From: Bacillota bacterium
GTDB taxonomy: Bacteria > Bacillota > Clostridia > Christensenellales > Pumilibacteraceae
Length of the DNA stretch: 64,000 nt
Assembly: GCA_009777485.1 (NCBI GenBank)
Contig: WRLT01000009.1
Coordinates: 1 to 64,000, forward strand
Direction of reading: 5' to 3'
Under the pieces are notes generated by a model. That model searched no databases, was not told where the DNA came from, and saw only the letters and a list, made by a program, of their open reading frames with translations. Numbering within the stretch: the first letter of the stretch is position 1; every line of letters begins with the position of its first letter. A program made the translations under genes and the position numbers. Below are positions 16,836 through 26,010 of the stretch, in pieces.

Positions 16836-18629
16836 ATGAAAATAGGAAAAAAGTCAAACGGTGCAAGCCCTGCCGCAGCAAGAATAGAAGTCGTTGGTAG
16901 CGTCAGACAAAGCCAACTCATGTTCGCATTTGGCATCGGCTCGATGATTGATTTTGTCGATACCACAGCGATGATTTTGGGAACAGATACTTGGACATGG
17001 GCGAACGGGGACTTTGACAATCCCTACCGCCTAAACAACAAGAACCTCGAAAACCTACTTAATGTCAAATATTTCATCAAGCCGAAGCCGGAGGAAAAGA
17101 AATCCTTTGGACCTACGAATGCCGACATTGAAGCAACCTTGTTTCCAAAAACACTTTACTGCCTACATTGCCGTAGGCTGATAAGTGAAGAGGGACGGTT
17201 TTTCAAAAAGGGGAAACTGAATTGTGTGTGCGGCAAAGACCTCGTGCCGTCCCGTTTTGTTGCCGTATGCCCCAAAGGACACATCGAGGACTTCCCGTTT
17301 TCGTGGTGGGTTCACGGCCAAGAGAACGAGGAATATAGAGGCAAAGGGGCGGATTGTTGCGCCCCCAACAAACTCAAAATGTATTTTACAAACAACCGAA
17401 CCGACATGGCAAACCTTTGGATTGAGTGCATGGCTGAGGGATGCGGCGCAAAGCGAAGCATGAGAACAGCCTCGGCTTTCCATGCATTGGCGAATTATAG
17501 ATGTAGCGGCAATCGACCGTGGCTTGGTGATAAAGAGGACGACTGCGCCGAAACGCTCAAGCTGTGTATGAGAACCGAGAGCAACGTCTACTTCCCGATA
17601 ACGCAAAGCGCATTAACCGTGCCGCCGTTTAGCAGCGACCTCGCAATTGAGATACAAAAATACTTGGGGCTTTTGAGTGGTGGCTTCACCGATAGTTCTC
17701 GCAAGGACATTGTGCGCCGAATCATCGGCAAGCACGAATTTAGAAACTGCCCGCCAAAGTTTGTTGAGGAATTATTTATTAAGTTAGAAAAAAAAGCCGA
17801 GCAACCAACCTCCGTGCAGTCGATAATGGAAGAGGAATATATTGCCCTCATGGGCGGCTTGACAGCGGAGAGTAGCGACAACTTCATTACTAAGGCAGAG
17901 GAAATCCCACCGAAATATTCAAAGCTAATAAGCCGAGTGGTGGCGGTAGAGCGGCTAACCGTTGTAACGGCGCTAACAGGCTTCACAAGACTGAACGCAG
18001 ACGACTCGGCGGTAGCGCCGCTGTCGAAAGAGAAAAAGGAGTGGCTACCCGCAATCGAACAAAAGGGCGAGGGCGTATTTATCGAGTTCGACGCCGCATT
18101 GTTAAAGCGATGGGCAGACTACACAAAAGCAAGATACGACAAGATGGGCAAGAGTCTTGGTACGGCTTTTTACGACAAAGAGAATTTTTCGCCACAGTAT
18201 GTGTTCCTCCATACCTTTGCCCATCTTTTTATAAGAGAGCTATCAAACATTTGCGGATACTCAGCCGCCTCGATGAAAGAAAAGATTTATTCCACTTACG
18301 AGGGCGGCTCCGAGATGAACGGTATCCTTATTTACACATCGTCAGCCGATGCCGAGGGCAGCCTTGGCGGCTTAATTGAACAAGCCAAAAAGGAAAACAT
18401 GGAACTGCTGATTGACACCCTCATAGAAAGAGCGAGTTGGTGTAGCATGGACCCTCTTTGCATATCAAGCGAGGAACAAGGCGTGAACGATTTGAACTTT
18501 GCGGCTTGCTACGCTTGCACCTTAATTCCCGAAACGAGCTGCGAGTTTAGAAATCTACTGCTTGACAGGGCGGCAGTCGTAGGTACAACGGACAACGAGA
18601 AAAACGGCGTGTTGGGGTGGCTCAAATGA
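16836..18629 (+). CDS. drmB: DrmB-like protein with DUF1998 domain
   Basis: The 597-residue protein has an N-terminal segment VRQSQLMFAFGIGSMIDF, a cysteine set CLHC...CVCG (109-132), and RFVAVCPKGHIEDFPF, all typical of DrmB. The C terminal DUF1998 region has HTFAHLFIREL followed by a cysteine cluster (WCSMDPLC...CYACTLIPETSCE) likely to bind zinc. In DISARM, DrmA and DrmB form a DNA-binding complex that triggers on incoming phage DNA. It lies three bases after drmA and its stop overlaps the next start (ATGA), so the three proteins are probably made together. Confidence 0.85.
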   Translation: MKIGKKSNGASPAAARIEVVGSVRQSQLMFAFGIGSMIDFVDTTAMILGTDTWTWANGDFDNPYRLNNKNLENLLNVKYFIKPKPEEKKSFGPTNADIEATLFPKTLYCLHCRRLISEEGRFFKKGKLNCVCGKDLVPSRFVAVCPKGHIEDFPFSWWVHGQENEEYRGKGADCCAPNKLKMYFTNNRTDMANLWIECMAEGCGAKRSMRTASAFHALANYRCSGNRPWLGDKEDDCAETLKLCMRTESNVYFPITQSALTVPPFSSDLAIEIQKYLGLLSGGFTDSSRKDIVRRIIGKHEFRNCPPKFVEELFIKLEKKAEQPTSVQSIMEEEYIALMGGLTAESSDNFITKAEEIPPKYSKLISRVVAVERLTVVTALTGFTRLNADDSAVAPLSKEKKEWLPAIEQKGEGVFIEFDAALLKRWADYTKARYDKMGKSLGTAFYDKENFSPQYVFLHTFAHLFIRELSNICGYSAASMKEKIYSTYEGGSEMNGILIYTSSADAEGSLGGLIEQAKKENMELLIDTLIERASWCSMDPLCISSEEQGVNDLNFAACYACTLIPETSCEFRNLLLDRAAVVGTTDNEKNGVLGWLK

Positions 18630-20272
18630 TAAAGATGATACCGCCGTATTTAGATAGCACGGTTAAGAGCAACGCCGAACGAAAGGTGTTCGACCTCATA
18701 AAAAAGTCGGGACTAAGCGGCTACTGTTTTCACTCGGTCGGACTTGCTAACCACGACTATAAATCATACGCTGAGGCAGACTTCATCGTAGTGACCGAGT
18801 ACGGCGTTTTGTGCCTCGAAATAAAGGGTGGGCAAGTATCATGCCAAAACGGCGTGTGGACATTTACAAACCGATTTGGAAAGGCGAACACGCGGAATCA
18901 AGGACCCTTTGAGCAAGCGGTCGGAGCGATGCACTCAATCAAGGATTCACTCGCCACATTCGGCAAAATCAGTTTTGCTTGTGGCGTAATATTCCCCGAC
19001 ATCGAATTTAGGTCGAGCAATGTGTCGGTCATACCCGAAGTGCAGATGGACATAACAAACGGCGGCGACTTTGCCGCTTATCTAAAAGCCTGCCACACTT
19101 ATTGGGACAGCAAATTCAGGTATCAGCCAAGACTCCTAAAGTCAACCGAGATAGAGGCGATACGAGAACAAATCCGAGAGGACTTGAACTTCGTTCCGCT
19201 ACTCAGTTTATACTCGCAACAAGCCGAGAGGGAATTGGTGCGGCTTACCGCAGAGCAAGCCGATGTTTTGGAAGGATTAAAAAACAACCCCAAGCTACTC
19301 GTTAGCGGGCCCGCCGGGAGCGGCAAAACGCTCCTTGCGATGGAATACGCAAAGCTGAAAGCCAAAGAGGGCAACCGCATTTTATTCCTTACCTACAACA
19401 AGTTTTTGGCAACCTACCTAAAAGCCAACAACACCGACGAAAATATAAGAATTAGTAGTTTTCACGGACTGATTTCGGATTACATCACGATAGATCCAAA
19501 CAACACCGCACAGCACTACTACGACAAATTGCTTCCGAGTCAATTCGTAAAATACATGGCGAGCCGAAAAATGGTCGGCTACGACATTCTCATTTCAGAC
19601 GAGGGACAAGACCTGCTCAAAGAGGACTTCATCGCTTGTTTCGATAAGCTACTAAAAGGCACGATGTCCTATGGCAAGTGGGCGATTTTTTACGATTCCA
19701 ATCAAAACATTTTCAACAAAAATTTCGACAACAACTTGGCAAGGATAAGAAAGCACAGTCCCGCAGAATTACAGCTAACAAAGAACTGCCGTAATGTAAA
19801 GCCGATAGCCAACTTTAACAACTACCTAACCAACATCAACACGGGCAAAGCAGTCGTAGACGGCGAGGAAATCCGCTTGATAAGCTACGACAGCGAGGCA
19901 GACGCAATCGAGAGGATAAACACTACGGTACAGTTTTTATTAACCCAAGGCTTTAGCGAGAGCGACATCGTGTTTATATCGCCCGTGAATTTCGACAGGT
20001 CAATCATGAATAACGCCGCAGTCGGCTTCAAACTGACACCGCTTGCCGTAGAAGGCAAGGGCATCCGTTACTTTACCATACAGTCATTCAAAGGGCTTGA
20101 ATCAAAGATTGTGTTTTTTGTTGACTACAAGGACATCATCGATAGCGGCAACTCGCAGCTTATATATACTTCGTTGTCAAGAGCCAAAACCTTGCTTTAC
20201 TTTTTCGCCGATAAGGCGACAAGCCAAAAGGTGCAGATGAAAGTCATCGAGCAAATCGCAAGCAGAGGGTAG
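18626..20272 (+). CDS. NERD nuclease-related domain fused to UvrD-like helicase
   Basis: From the ATG at 18626, which overlaps the drmB stop, the protein has 548 residues. The first ~120 residues form a NERD domain, a PD-(D/E)XK-like fold, with EADFIV (D52) and LEIKGG (E65, K67) as likely catalytic residues. Residues ~225-548 form an SF1 helicase: SGPAGSGKT Walker A, ISDEGQDL, TIQSFKGLE and TSLSRAKT. It may supply the DNA-cutting activity that DrmC-type phospholipase D proteins provide elsewhere; that is inference. It is the last intact gene of the operon. Confidence 0.88.
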   Translation: MIKMIPPYLDSTVKSNAERKVFDLIKKSGLSGYCFHSVGLANHDYKSYAEADFIVVTEYGVLCLEIKGGQVSCQNGVWTFTNRFGKANTRNQGPFEQAVGAMHSIKDSLATFGKISFACGVIFPDIEFRSSNVSVIPEVQMDITNGGDFAAYLKACHTYWDSKFRYQPRLLKSTEIEAIREQIREDLNFVPLLSLYSQQAERELVRLTAEQADVLEGLKNNPKLLVSGPAGSGKTLLAMEYAKLKAKEGNRILFLTYNKFLATYLKANNTDENIRISSFHGLISDYITIDPNNTAQHYYDKLLPSQFVKYMASRKMVGYDILISDEGQDLLKEDFIACFDKLLKGTMSYGKWAIFYDSNQNIFNKNFDNNLARIRKHSPAELQLTKNCRNVKPIANFNNYLTNINTGKAVVDGEEIRLISYDSEADAIERINTTVQFLLTQGFSESDIVFISPVNFDRSIMNNAAVGFKLTPLAVEGKGIRYFTIQSFKGLESKIVFFVDYKDIIDSGNSQLIYTSLSRAKTLLYFFADKATSQKVQMKVIEQIASRG

Positions 20273-20275
20273 CAC

Positions 20276-20338
20276 AATGAGCAAGAAAAGAAAGATGTGT
20301 GACCGCTTAAAAACACTTGATATTAAAAGGATTTTTTG
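20276..20338 (+). other. Possible 20-codon remnant at the island's 3' edge
   Basis: ATG at 20276 opens a frame of 20 codons (MSKKRKMCDRLKTLDIKRIF) ending at TGA 20336-20338. It starts three bases after the NERD-helicase stop, as the operon's other genes do. It then runs into the host promoter of the next gene. It could be the truncated start of a further operon gene cut at the island boundary, or chance. Confidence 0.3.
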
Positions 20339-20345
20339 ATACTAT
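20317..20345 (+). promoter_or_regulatory. Promoter of DMP19-like gene, leaderless type
   Basis: TTGATA (20317-20322), 17 bases, TACTAT (20340-20345), then six bases to the ATG at 20352. There is no ribosome binding site. Confidence 0.6.
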
Positions 20346-20351
20346 ATTTTT

Positions 20352-21380
20352 ATGTGTATACATTGTAAGCCGATAAAAAAGCATTTTAAGCTTTCGGGTA
20401 AAAGCACCCGCGAAAACTATGAATCCGCATTTCAAGCATTGCGGGAATTAGCGGATATGGGAAAAATGGAATTTATTGCGGGCAATTGTGCTTTAATAGA
20501 TATAGAAAAAGAAGCGGGCGGGTTAAAGTCTTATATCAGGTTTAGTAGTTTGGGTTATATCAGTGATGAGATAAAAGCATATTGTTTAGCTTCTTGCCAC
20601 TATTTTAGATGTCCGCAATGCGGAAAGATTTTTAGCGTCGGATTAACCGAAACGAATAATCCGCTTTGCCGTGTTGTTAGAAGAGTACCCGTATTAGATG
20701 ATTACGCGCTTGATTTTCAAGGCCCTAGCCGTACAAAAGATTACGGTTGCTGGGGAGAGGAATTGTACGGAAAGTTCGGGACATGGCAGAGAAAAGCCGA
20801 ATGGAAAGAAGAGCGTAAGCTAAAACGAAAGGGCAGTGAAGAGTTGGAATCGGCAAAATGGTATAATTCCAAAGAGCAGATTATTAGAAAACGTGATTTT
20901 GAAGCGTTATTTCAGTTGACAGATAACGCAGATTTTGAGATTGTGTTGCGCGGGATACTGGATGACTATTGCGATTTAGAGTTAGAGCCTGAAAAAGTTA
21001 ATTTTAATCATGCGCAAAGAGTATTATATCTTTGCATGTGGATAGTAATTTACGGGGAAAAAGATATTGCCGCGTTTTTTGGCTACAATCCGTCTTGCGC
21101 GGACGAGGTAGTTGCCGCATTGCATGAAATCGGCGCGGAAAAGTCTGCGAAAATCATCAAAAAAATAGTTGCGCTTTTGCCAAAGTCAGACGGAAAAATA
21201 TCTGTTGACGAATTCGGAACAATCAAATTTACACAAGCAGACGAAGAAAATTATAACACTCTTGTGGGCGACCTTACGGGCGACTTTTTAGACGAACCTG
21301 ACGGAAATATGCACGACTTATTCCGTGCTTACGCAGAAAAGCATAAAGCGGATATAATAAATTTACAAGCACGCTTTTAA
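20352..21380 (+). CDS. Protein with C-terminal DMP19/DUF4375-like domain
   Basis: The 342-residue protein has an N-terminal region with a zinc-ribbon half CPQCGKIF (near residue 92), a basic helical linker (WKEERKLKRKGSEEL), and a C-terminal helical domain (~185-340). Part of that domain, with NHAQRVLYLCMWIVIYGEKDIAAFF and ALHEIGAEKSAKI, recalls DMP19/DUF4375, a fold known from a DNA-mimic protein and from immunity-like proteins. The assignment is tentative. It has its own leaderless host-type promoter, so it is not part of the defence operon, although it lies next to it. Confidence 0.5.
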   Translation: MCIHCKPIKKHFKLSGKSTRENYESAFQALRELADMGKMEFIAGNCALIDIEKEAGGLKSYIRFSSLGYISDEIKAYCLASCHYFRCPQCGKIFSVGLTETNNPLCRVVRRVPVLDDYALDFQGPSRTKDYGCWGEELYGKFGTWQRKAEWKEERKLKRKGSEELESAKWYNSKEQIIRKRDFEALFQLTDNADFEIVLRGILDDYCDLELEPEKVNFNHAQRVLYLCMWIVIYGEKDIAAFFGYNPSCADEVVAALHEIGAEKSAKIIKKIVALLPKSDGKISVDEFGTIKFTQADEENYNTLVGDLTGDFLDEPDGNMHDLFRAYAEKHKADIINLQARF

Positions 21381-21419
21381 AATTCCGCATATAAATAATT
21401 TTTATAATATAGCAATGGC

Positions 21420-21448
21420 TTGACTATGGTATACGTTTTTGTTACAAT
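21420..21448 (+). promoter_or_regulatory. Promoter of DUF6273 gene, leaderless type
   Basis: TTGACT (21420-21425), 17 bases, TACAAT (21443-21448), six bases, ATG at 21455. Confidence 0.75.
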
Positions 21449-21454
21449 CAATGT

Positions 21455-22630
21455 ATGGATATTGTACAGTTTCAAGCAAAAGTGTTAGAAATTCAAAAGC
21501 AGATGCAAGAGGCGTCTGCTAAGGGTGATTTTGCCGTCGTTATCAGGCTTTCGCAAGAGCTTGCCCTATTACAGCGAACCATGCAGCAGCAGGCTATGCA
21601 ACAAGCGTTAGCAGGTGTTAAGCCTGCCGCCGCCGCGCCGCCTGCAAACAGCGTCCCGCCCAAAGCAGGCCTAGCAAAGGACGACCCCGTATGGCCGATT
21701 GCAGGCAACACGGGTCTGCGCGTAACCGAGCCGATTGTGCAAGACAGCGGCGAGCAGCTTACATCGGGCTTTAAGCGCGTAAGCGATACGCATGTAGAAT
21801 TTGGCAGCTATCCGCAAAAAGCGGACGGCGGCGTTACAAAGATTGTATGGCGTATTTTAGAAGAAAAAGACGGCACGTTGCTATTGTTAAGCGAACAATT
21901 GCTAGATTACAGAGGGTGGCATTATATTAAGCCCGAAGACAGGTTACCCGCACCGCCTAGTCAAAAAGACTTTAAACAAGCGGATATAGATGCGTCCGTT
22001 ACCGCATGGGAACACAGCCAAATAAGAAAGTGGTTAAACGAAAGCTTTTATAACCGCGCCTTTAACAGCGCGGAAAAAAACCGCATAATCGAGCGGTTAA
22101 ATACAGGCAACGGCGCGTACTTACACCGCGATTATAAAGCCGTAAAAGGAAAGAATGTAAATATAAATATACTAACCGACGATACCTATATAGCATACGA
22201 GCAAAGAAATTGTGCCGATACAAAAGACAAGGTTTTTTTGCTTAACGCCGCAGAGGCCGTTACGTATTTTGATAAATCGTTTGTGTACCCGAAAACGGTT
22301 TGGACTATGAATCCCACGCGCGTTGCAAAGCCCACCGAATTTATTTTAAAGCGCGGCTATATCGCGACAAACCGAATGTGGTACTCTACAAGACTAAGCA
22401 CCTATAACGCCAAAGGCTATATAGGCAAAGAACAGGTTTTTTTGGGCGAGGCGTATGAGGGTTCGATGATGTATTGGCTGCGCAATCTTGGCGCAAACGA
22501 CATGGCGTTAAACAACGCCACACTGCACGGAAGTCAGCCGTCCACTATAACAAGGTTAGGCGGCATTGACGCGGGCGGCAACAGTTCTAGCGAGGGCGGT
22601 ATAAGACCTGCCGTTTTAATTTCACTGTGA
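21455..22630 (+). CDS. DUF6273 domain protein with N-terminal coiled coil
   Basis: Residues 1-50 form a Gln-rich amphipathic helix (IQKQMQEASAKGDFAVVIRL), followed by an Ala/Pro linker (~55-75). Residues ~105-391 match the DUF6273 type: VEFGSYPQKADG, VWRILEEKDGTLLLLSEQLLD, HSQIRKWLNESFYNRAF, KVFLLNAAEAVTYF and the ending GIRPAVLISL. The domain is common in gut Firmicutes, often with surface or prepilin-like proteins; its function is unknown. No signal peptide is visible. A lipoprotein gene follows after 38 bases. Confidence 0.75.
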   Translation: MDIVQFQAKVLEIQKQMQEASAKGDFAVVIRLSQELALLQRTMQQQAMQQALAGVKPAAAAPPANSVPPKAGLAKDDPVWPIAGNTGLRVTEPIVQDSGEQLTSGFKRVSDTHVEFGSYPQKADGGVTKIVWRILEEKDGTLLLLSEQLLDYRGWHYIKPEDRLPAPPSQKDFKQADIDASVTAWEHSQIRKWLNESFYNRAFNSAEKNRIIERLNTGNGAYLHRDYKAVKGKNVNINILTDDTYIAYEQRNCADTKDKVFLLNAAEAVTYFDKSFVYPKTVWTMNPTRVAKPTEFILKRGYIATNRMWYSTRLSTYNAKGYIGKEQVFLGEAYEGSMMYWLRNLGANDMALNNATLHGSQPSTITRLGGIDAGGNSSSEGGIRPAVLISL

Positions 22631-22668
22631 ATGGCATGCAGGTTTAGATATTCTAGTAAGAGGGCAAT

Positions 22669-23958
22669 ATGAAAAAGCGCGCAATTTTCATCTTAATAGC
22701 AACTGTTTTTTTACTTATAGCTTTTGCGGGTTGCAGCATTGAGGGCAATAATGTTTTTGAAAAATACCGTCCAGAGGTTTCGGTGCGGTTTGTTGGCGAC
22801 TATTCATCTTCGGACGGAAAGTCGACTAAGGAATATATTGCCCCGCTTAATAAGGGTTACGAAAGACGAATCAATCAAAATGCAATTAACACAGCCGCAC
22901 ACGGTGCAAGCTATTCAAACGACGGCAGAGTGTATTTTGGCGCGCATATACATGAGCATACTTGGTTTAGCAATATTGACGGGCGGATTGATACAGCTTT
23001 TTGCAGTGTAAATGCAAACGGCAGAGATTTTAAACAGCATTTCACAGCCGAATTAGGGCAAGATGTGCGCGAACGCGATAGCGGCGGTTTATTAGGGGCT
23101 TTGGGCAATAATATAGTTTTTATTAAAACTGAACTTGTCGGTACGGATAGAAATAACCCCGAACATAACGAAACAACGGTTTCAATTAAAAATGCAAAAA
23201 GCGGAAGTGTTAGGTATACACAATCTTTTTCGGGGCGTTTTGGCAGAAGTGCTATGGTGCGTGATAATACAGTAGCTTTTATGATAAGCGAGAAAGGAAA
23301 TTTTTTGCATATGCTACGTTTATCGGCGGACGGAAATTTTACGCATCAATCAACGCCCGCTTACGAATTTTGGTCTTCGGATTTTGTAGATATCTTTGAC
23401 GGAAATATTATTTTTGCTAATCGAAATGGTATTTTTTGGACGGAGTGGCAGGTTAAGCGCACCTACGGCGGCTATAACATGGATACAGGTACCTTGTTGA
23501 ATGACGAACAGGCAAGGCTTGCGTTGGCAGAACGTGATAAAAATAAAAAATATATTATAGAATATATTCCTGATGTAACAGAGAGCGGCTTACTTGCGGG
23601 TCATCCCGATTACGGAAGAAACAATATATTAAGCATTACTAAAAAGAATGACGGAACTGTTCGTTCCATTACGATTAACAGCTTAATGGAGCAAAGTAAG
23701 TTTGTAAGGGTTTTAAATGATACGGTTTTAACCCCATTTCAAGATTATGGAGCAGGCATGGTATCGGCTGTTGAGTCAGACAAGTATTTATACATCATTT
23801 TACAGCGTTCGTCCGGAAAAGACTACTATTACGCAATGCGCTATGAGTTTGACAGCAATCGTGTAAGGTATGCGGGAAAATTTATAAAAAGTGCTAGGTT
23901 TGCGATTATAGAAAATAACGCGTTTTTTACGAATGCCGGTTCGGTGATACGTTTTTGA
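22669..23958 (+). CDS. Lipoprotein of unknown function
   Basis: The N terminus is a lipoprotein signal: MKKR, a hydrophobic stretch, and lipobox FAGC with the lipidated Cys at residue 21. The mature ~408 residues are rich in beta strands with spaced Asn/Asp/Gly turns and could form a propeller-like fold, but I see no family motif. AGAGGG lies upstream of the ATG. It probably shares a transcript with the DUF6273 gene. It is followed by rarA after 33 bases. Confidence 0.7.
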   Translation: MKKRAIFILIATVFLLIAFAGCSIEGNNVFEKYRPEVSVRFVGDYSSSDGKSTKEYIAPLNKGYERRINQNAINTAAHGASYSNDGRVYFGAHIHEHTWFSNIDGRIDTAFCSVNANGRDFKQHFTAELGQDVRERDSGGLLGALGNNIVFIKTELVGTDRNNPEHNETTVSIKNAKSGSVRYTQSFSGRFGRSAMVRDNTVAFMISEKGNFLHMLRLSADGNFTHQSTPAYEFWSSDFVDIFDGNIIFANRNGIFWTEWQVKRTYGGYNMDTGTLLNDEQARLALAERDKNKKYIIEYIPDVTESGLLAGHPDYGRNNILSITKKNDGTVRSITINSLMEQSKFVRVLNDTVLTPFQDYGAGMVSAVESDKYLYIILQRSSGKDYYYAMRYEFDSNRVRYAGKFIKSARFAIIENNAFFTNAGSVIRF

Positions 23959-23991
23959 TATTAAGTCGACAATCAGACAAAAGGAGAGCCG

Positions 23992-25221
23992 ATGGATAAT
24001 CTATTTGCAAATTTACACAATAATTTAAAGCCCTTAGCCGATAAAATGCGTCCTAAAATTTTAAATGACTTTGTGGGGCAGCAGCATATTTTAGGCGAGG
24101 GGAAACTTCTTCGTCGTCTTATTCAATCCCAAAAAGTGCCGAGCGTTATTTTTTGGGGACCGCCGGGAACAGGAAAAACCACGCTTGCCCAAATGATAGC
24201 CGACAGCAGCAATTCTAACTTTGTTAAGCTAAACGCAATTTCAAGCGGGGTAGCCGACGCCAAAGAAGTAATCGAAAAAGCCAAAAAAGACTTTGAGATG
24301 TACGGCAAGCGGACCTACTTGTTATTAGACGAATGCCATAGGTGGAGTAAGGCGCAATCAGACAGCTTACTTGCGGGATTAGAATCAGGGCATATTTGTT
24401 TAATCGGGTCTACTACGGAGTCGCCGTATTATGCTATGACCAGGCAAATTGTTTCGCGTTGTTCGGTGTTTGAGTTTAAGAGAGTTGAGGTTGCCGATAT
24501 TAAAAAAGCCTTACTCCGTGCAATTTCGGCAGAGGAAGGCTTAAAACATTACAATATAAAAATAGACGAGGACGCGCTTGCTTATTTTGCCACTGCTTGC
24601 GGGGGCGATGTCCGCAGCGCATTAAACGGTTTAGAAATCGGGGCAATTACCACGCATAAGAACGCAAGCGGAGAAACGGTAATCACTAAGGACATCGCCG
24701 TAGAATGTTTGCAAAAAAAGGCTTTAAGCTTAAATGAAGATGTGTTTTATCACATCACAAGCGCATTTTGTAAATCACTGCGCGGAAGCGACGCAACGGC
24801 AGCTTTATATTATGCTTTCCGTCTTATCGAAGCGGGTTGCGAGGCGCAGTATTTGGCAAGGCGGTGCATTGCCCACGCGTCCGAAGATGTAGGCATGGCA
24901 GACAGCCACGCGCTTACTATCGCTTGTAACGCGCTGTACGCGCTTGATAATCTAGGCGTAGCGGAGGGAACGCTAGCATTATCCCACGCAATTATCTACA
25001 TTTGTAACGCCAAAAAAGATAACAGCGTGGTTGTAGCAAGGGGCATGGCAATGGATGATGCGCAAAATCACCCCGACGACAACATTCCCGACTATTTAAA
25101 AAATCATACCGAAGCAAGTAAAAATTATAAATACCCGCACGATTATGAGGGCGGAGTGGTAGAACAGCAGTATCTGCCGAATTCATTAAAAAATAGAAAT
25201 TACCTTAAAAAGAAAGACTAA
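23992..25221 (+). CDS. rarA: Replication-associated recombination protein A (RarA/MgsA)
   Basis: RarA is an AAA+ ATPase that acts at stalled replication forks. Walker A FWGPPGTGKTTLA (near residue 54), Walker B LLLDECHRWSKAQSD and sensor 1 LIGSTTESPYYAM are present. C-terminal family motifs include AEGTLALSHAIIYI and EGGVVEQQYLP. The 409 residues are normal. A strong ribosome binding site (AAAGGAGAG) precedes the ATG. Confidence 0.95.
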   Translation: MDNLFANLHNNLKPLADKMRPKILNDFVGQQHILGEGKLLRRLIQSQKVPSVIFWGPPGTGKTTLAQMIADSSNSNFVKLNAISSGVADAKEVIEKAKKDFEMYGKRTYLLLDECHRWSKAQSDSLLAGLESGHICLIGSTTESPYYAMTRQIVSRCSVFEFKRVEVADIKKALLRAISAEEGLKHYNIKIDEDALAYFATACGGDVRSALNGLEIGAITTHKNASGETVITKDIAVECLQKKALSLNEDVFYHITSAFCKSLRGSDATAALYYAFRLIEAGCEAQYLARRCIAHASEDVGMADSHALTIACNALYALDNLGVAEGTLALSHAIIYICNAKKDNSVVVARGMAMDDAQNHPDDNIPDYLKNHTEASKNYKYPHDYEGGVVEQQYLPNSLKNRNYLKKKD

Positions 25222-25227
25222 TTTTAC

Positions 25228-25256
25228 ATGACAAAAAAGTTTATTTGTGTTAAACT
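25228..25256 (+). promoter_or_regulatory. Promoter of ABC ATPase gene, leaderless type
   Basis: ATGACA (25228-25233), 17 bases, TAAACT (25251-25256), six bases, ATG at 25263. Confidence 0.55.
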
Positions 25257-25262
25257 GCTGAT

Positions 25263-25994
25263 ATGATTAAATTTACCAACGTATCCAAAACCTATGCAAA
25301 GGCGGGTGTAAAGGCACTTGACGATGTGTCCTTTGAGGCGGTAGGCGGCGAAATTTTTGGCTTTTTAGGGCCGAACGGCGCGGGCAAAACTACGGCGATT
25401 AAAGCACTGACAGGGATTTTGATGTTTGAATCAGGCACTATAACCGTCTGCGGTATAGACATTAAAAAAGAACCGATTGCCGCTAAAAAGCTGATAGGCT
25501 ACGTACCGGACGACCATATTGTGTACGATAAGCTTAAAGGGCGCGAATACGTAGATTTTATGGCGGATATTTACGGGGTAAGCCTTAGCGACCGAAAAAC
25601 CCGCGCCGATAACATGCTAGAAATTTTTGCATTAAAGGATGCGTTTGACGCGCCGATTAAGACGTATTCGCACGGTATGAAGCAAAAAATTTGTATCATC
25701 GGCGCGTTAATCCATAATCCTAAGATTTGGGTTTTAGACGAACCCATGACGGGCTTAGACCCGCAATCCGTTTTTCAATTAAAAGAAATGATGAAACGCC
25801 ACTGCGAGGCGGGCAATTCGGTATTTTTCTCTACGCATATATTAGACGTGGCCGAAAAAATTTGCGACCGCGTAGGCATAATTTCAAAAGGAAAAATAGT
25901 TGTTTCGGGCAGTGTTGCCGAGATTAAGCAAGCATCGCAGGATGTTTCGTTAGAGGAAATCTTTTTATCGGTTACCGCTGACAAATTTCTTTAA
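25263..25994 (+). CDS. ABC transporter ATP-binding protein
   Basis: The 243-residue ATPase has Walker A GPNGAGKTT, signature YSHGMKQK, Walker B VLDEPMTGLDP, and the H-loop STHILD. It is of the exporter type that pairs with separately encoded ABC-2 permeases. No permease is adjacent; the likely partner is the permease at 28873-30510, separated from it by four kilobases of unrelated genes. The substrate is unknown. Confidence 0.9.
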   Translation: MIKFTNVSKTYAKAGVKALDDVSFEAVGGEIFGFLGPNGAGKTTAIKALTGILMFESGTITVCGIDIKKEPIAAKKLIGYVPDDHIVYDKLKGREYVDFMADIYGVSLSDRKTRADNMLEIFALKDAFDAPIKTYSHGMKQKICIIGALIHNPKIWVLDEPMTGLDPQSVFQLKEMMKRHCEAGNSVFFSTHILDVAEKICDRVGIISKGKIVVSGSVAEIKQASQDVSLEEIFLSVTADKFL

Positions 25995-26010
25995 GTTAAA
26001 GCCGCTTGTC

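Noticed and set aside
8059-20272. A standard DISARM class 1 or 2 system
   Set aside because: No methyltransferase, no SNF2-type DrmD or DrmE, and no phospholipase D DrmC are present.
8059-20272. A prophage or conjugative element
   Set aside because: No integrase, capsid, portal, terminase, relaxase or type IV secretion genes are present.
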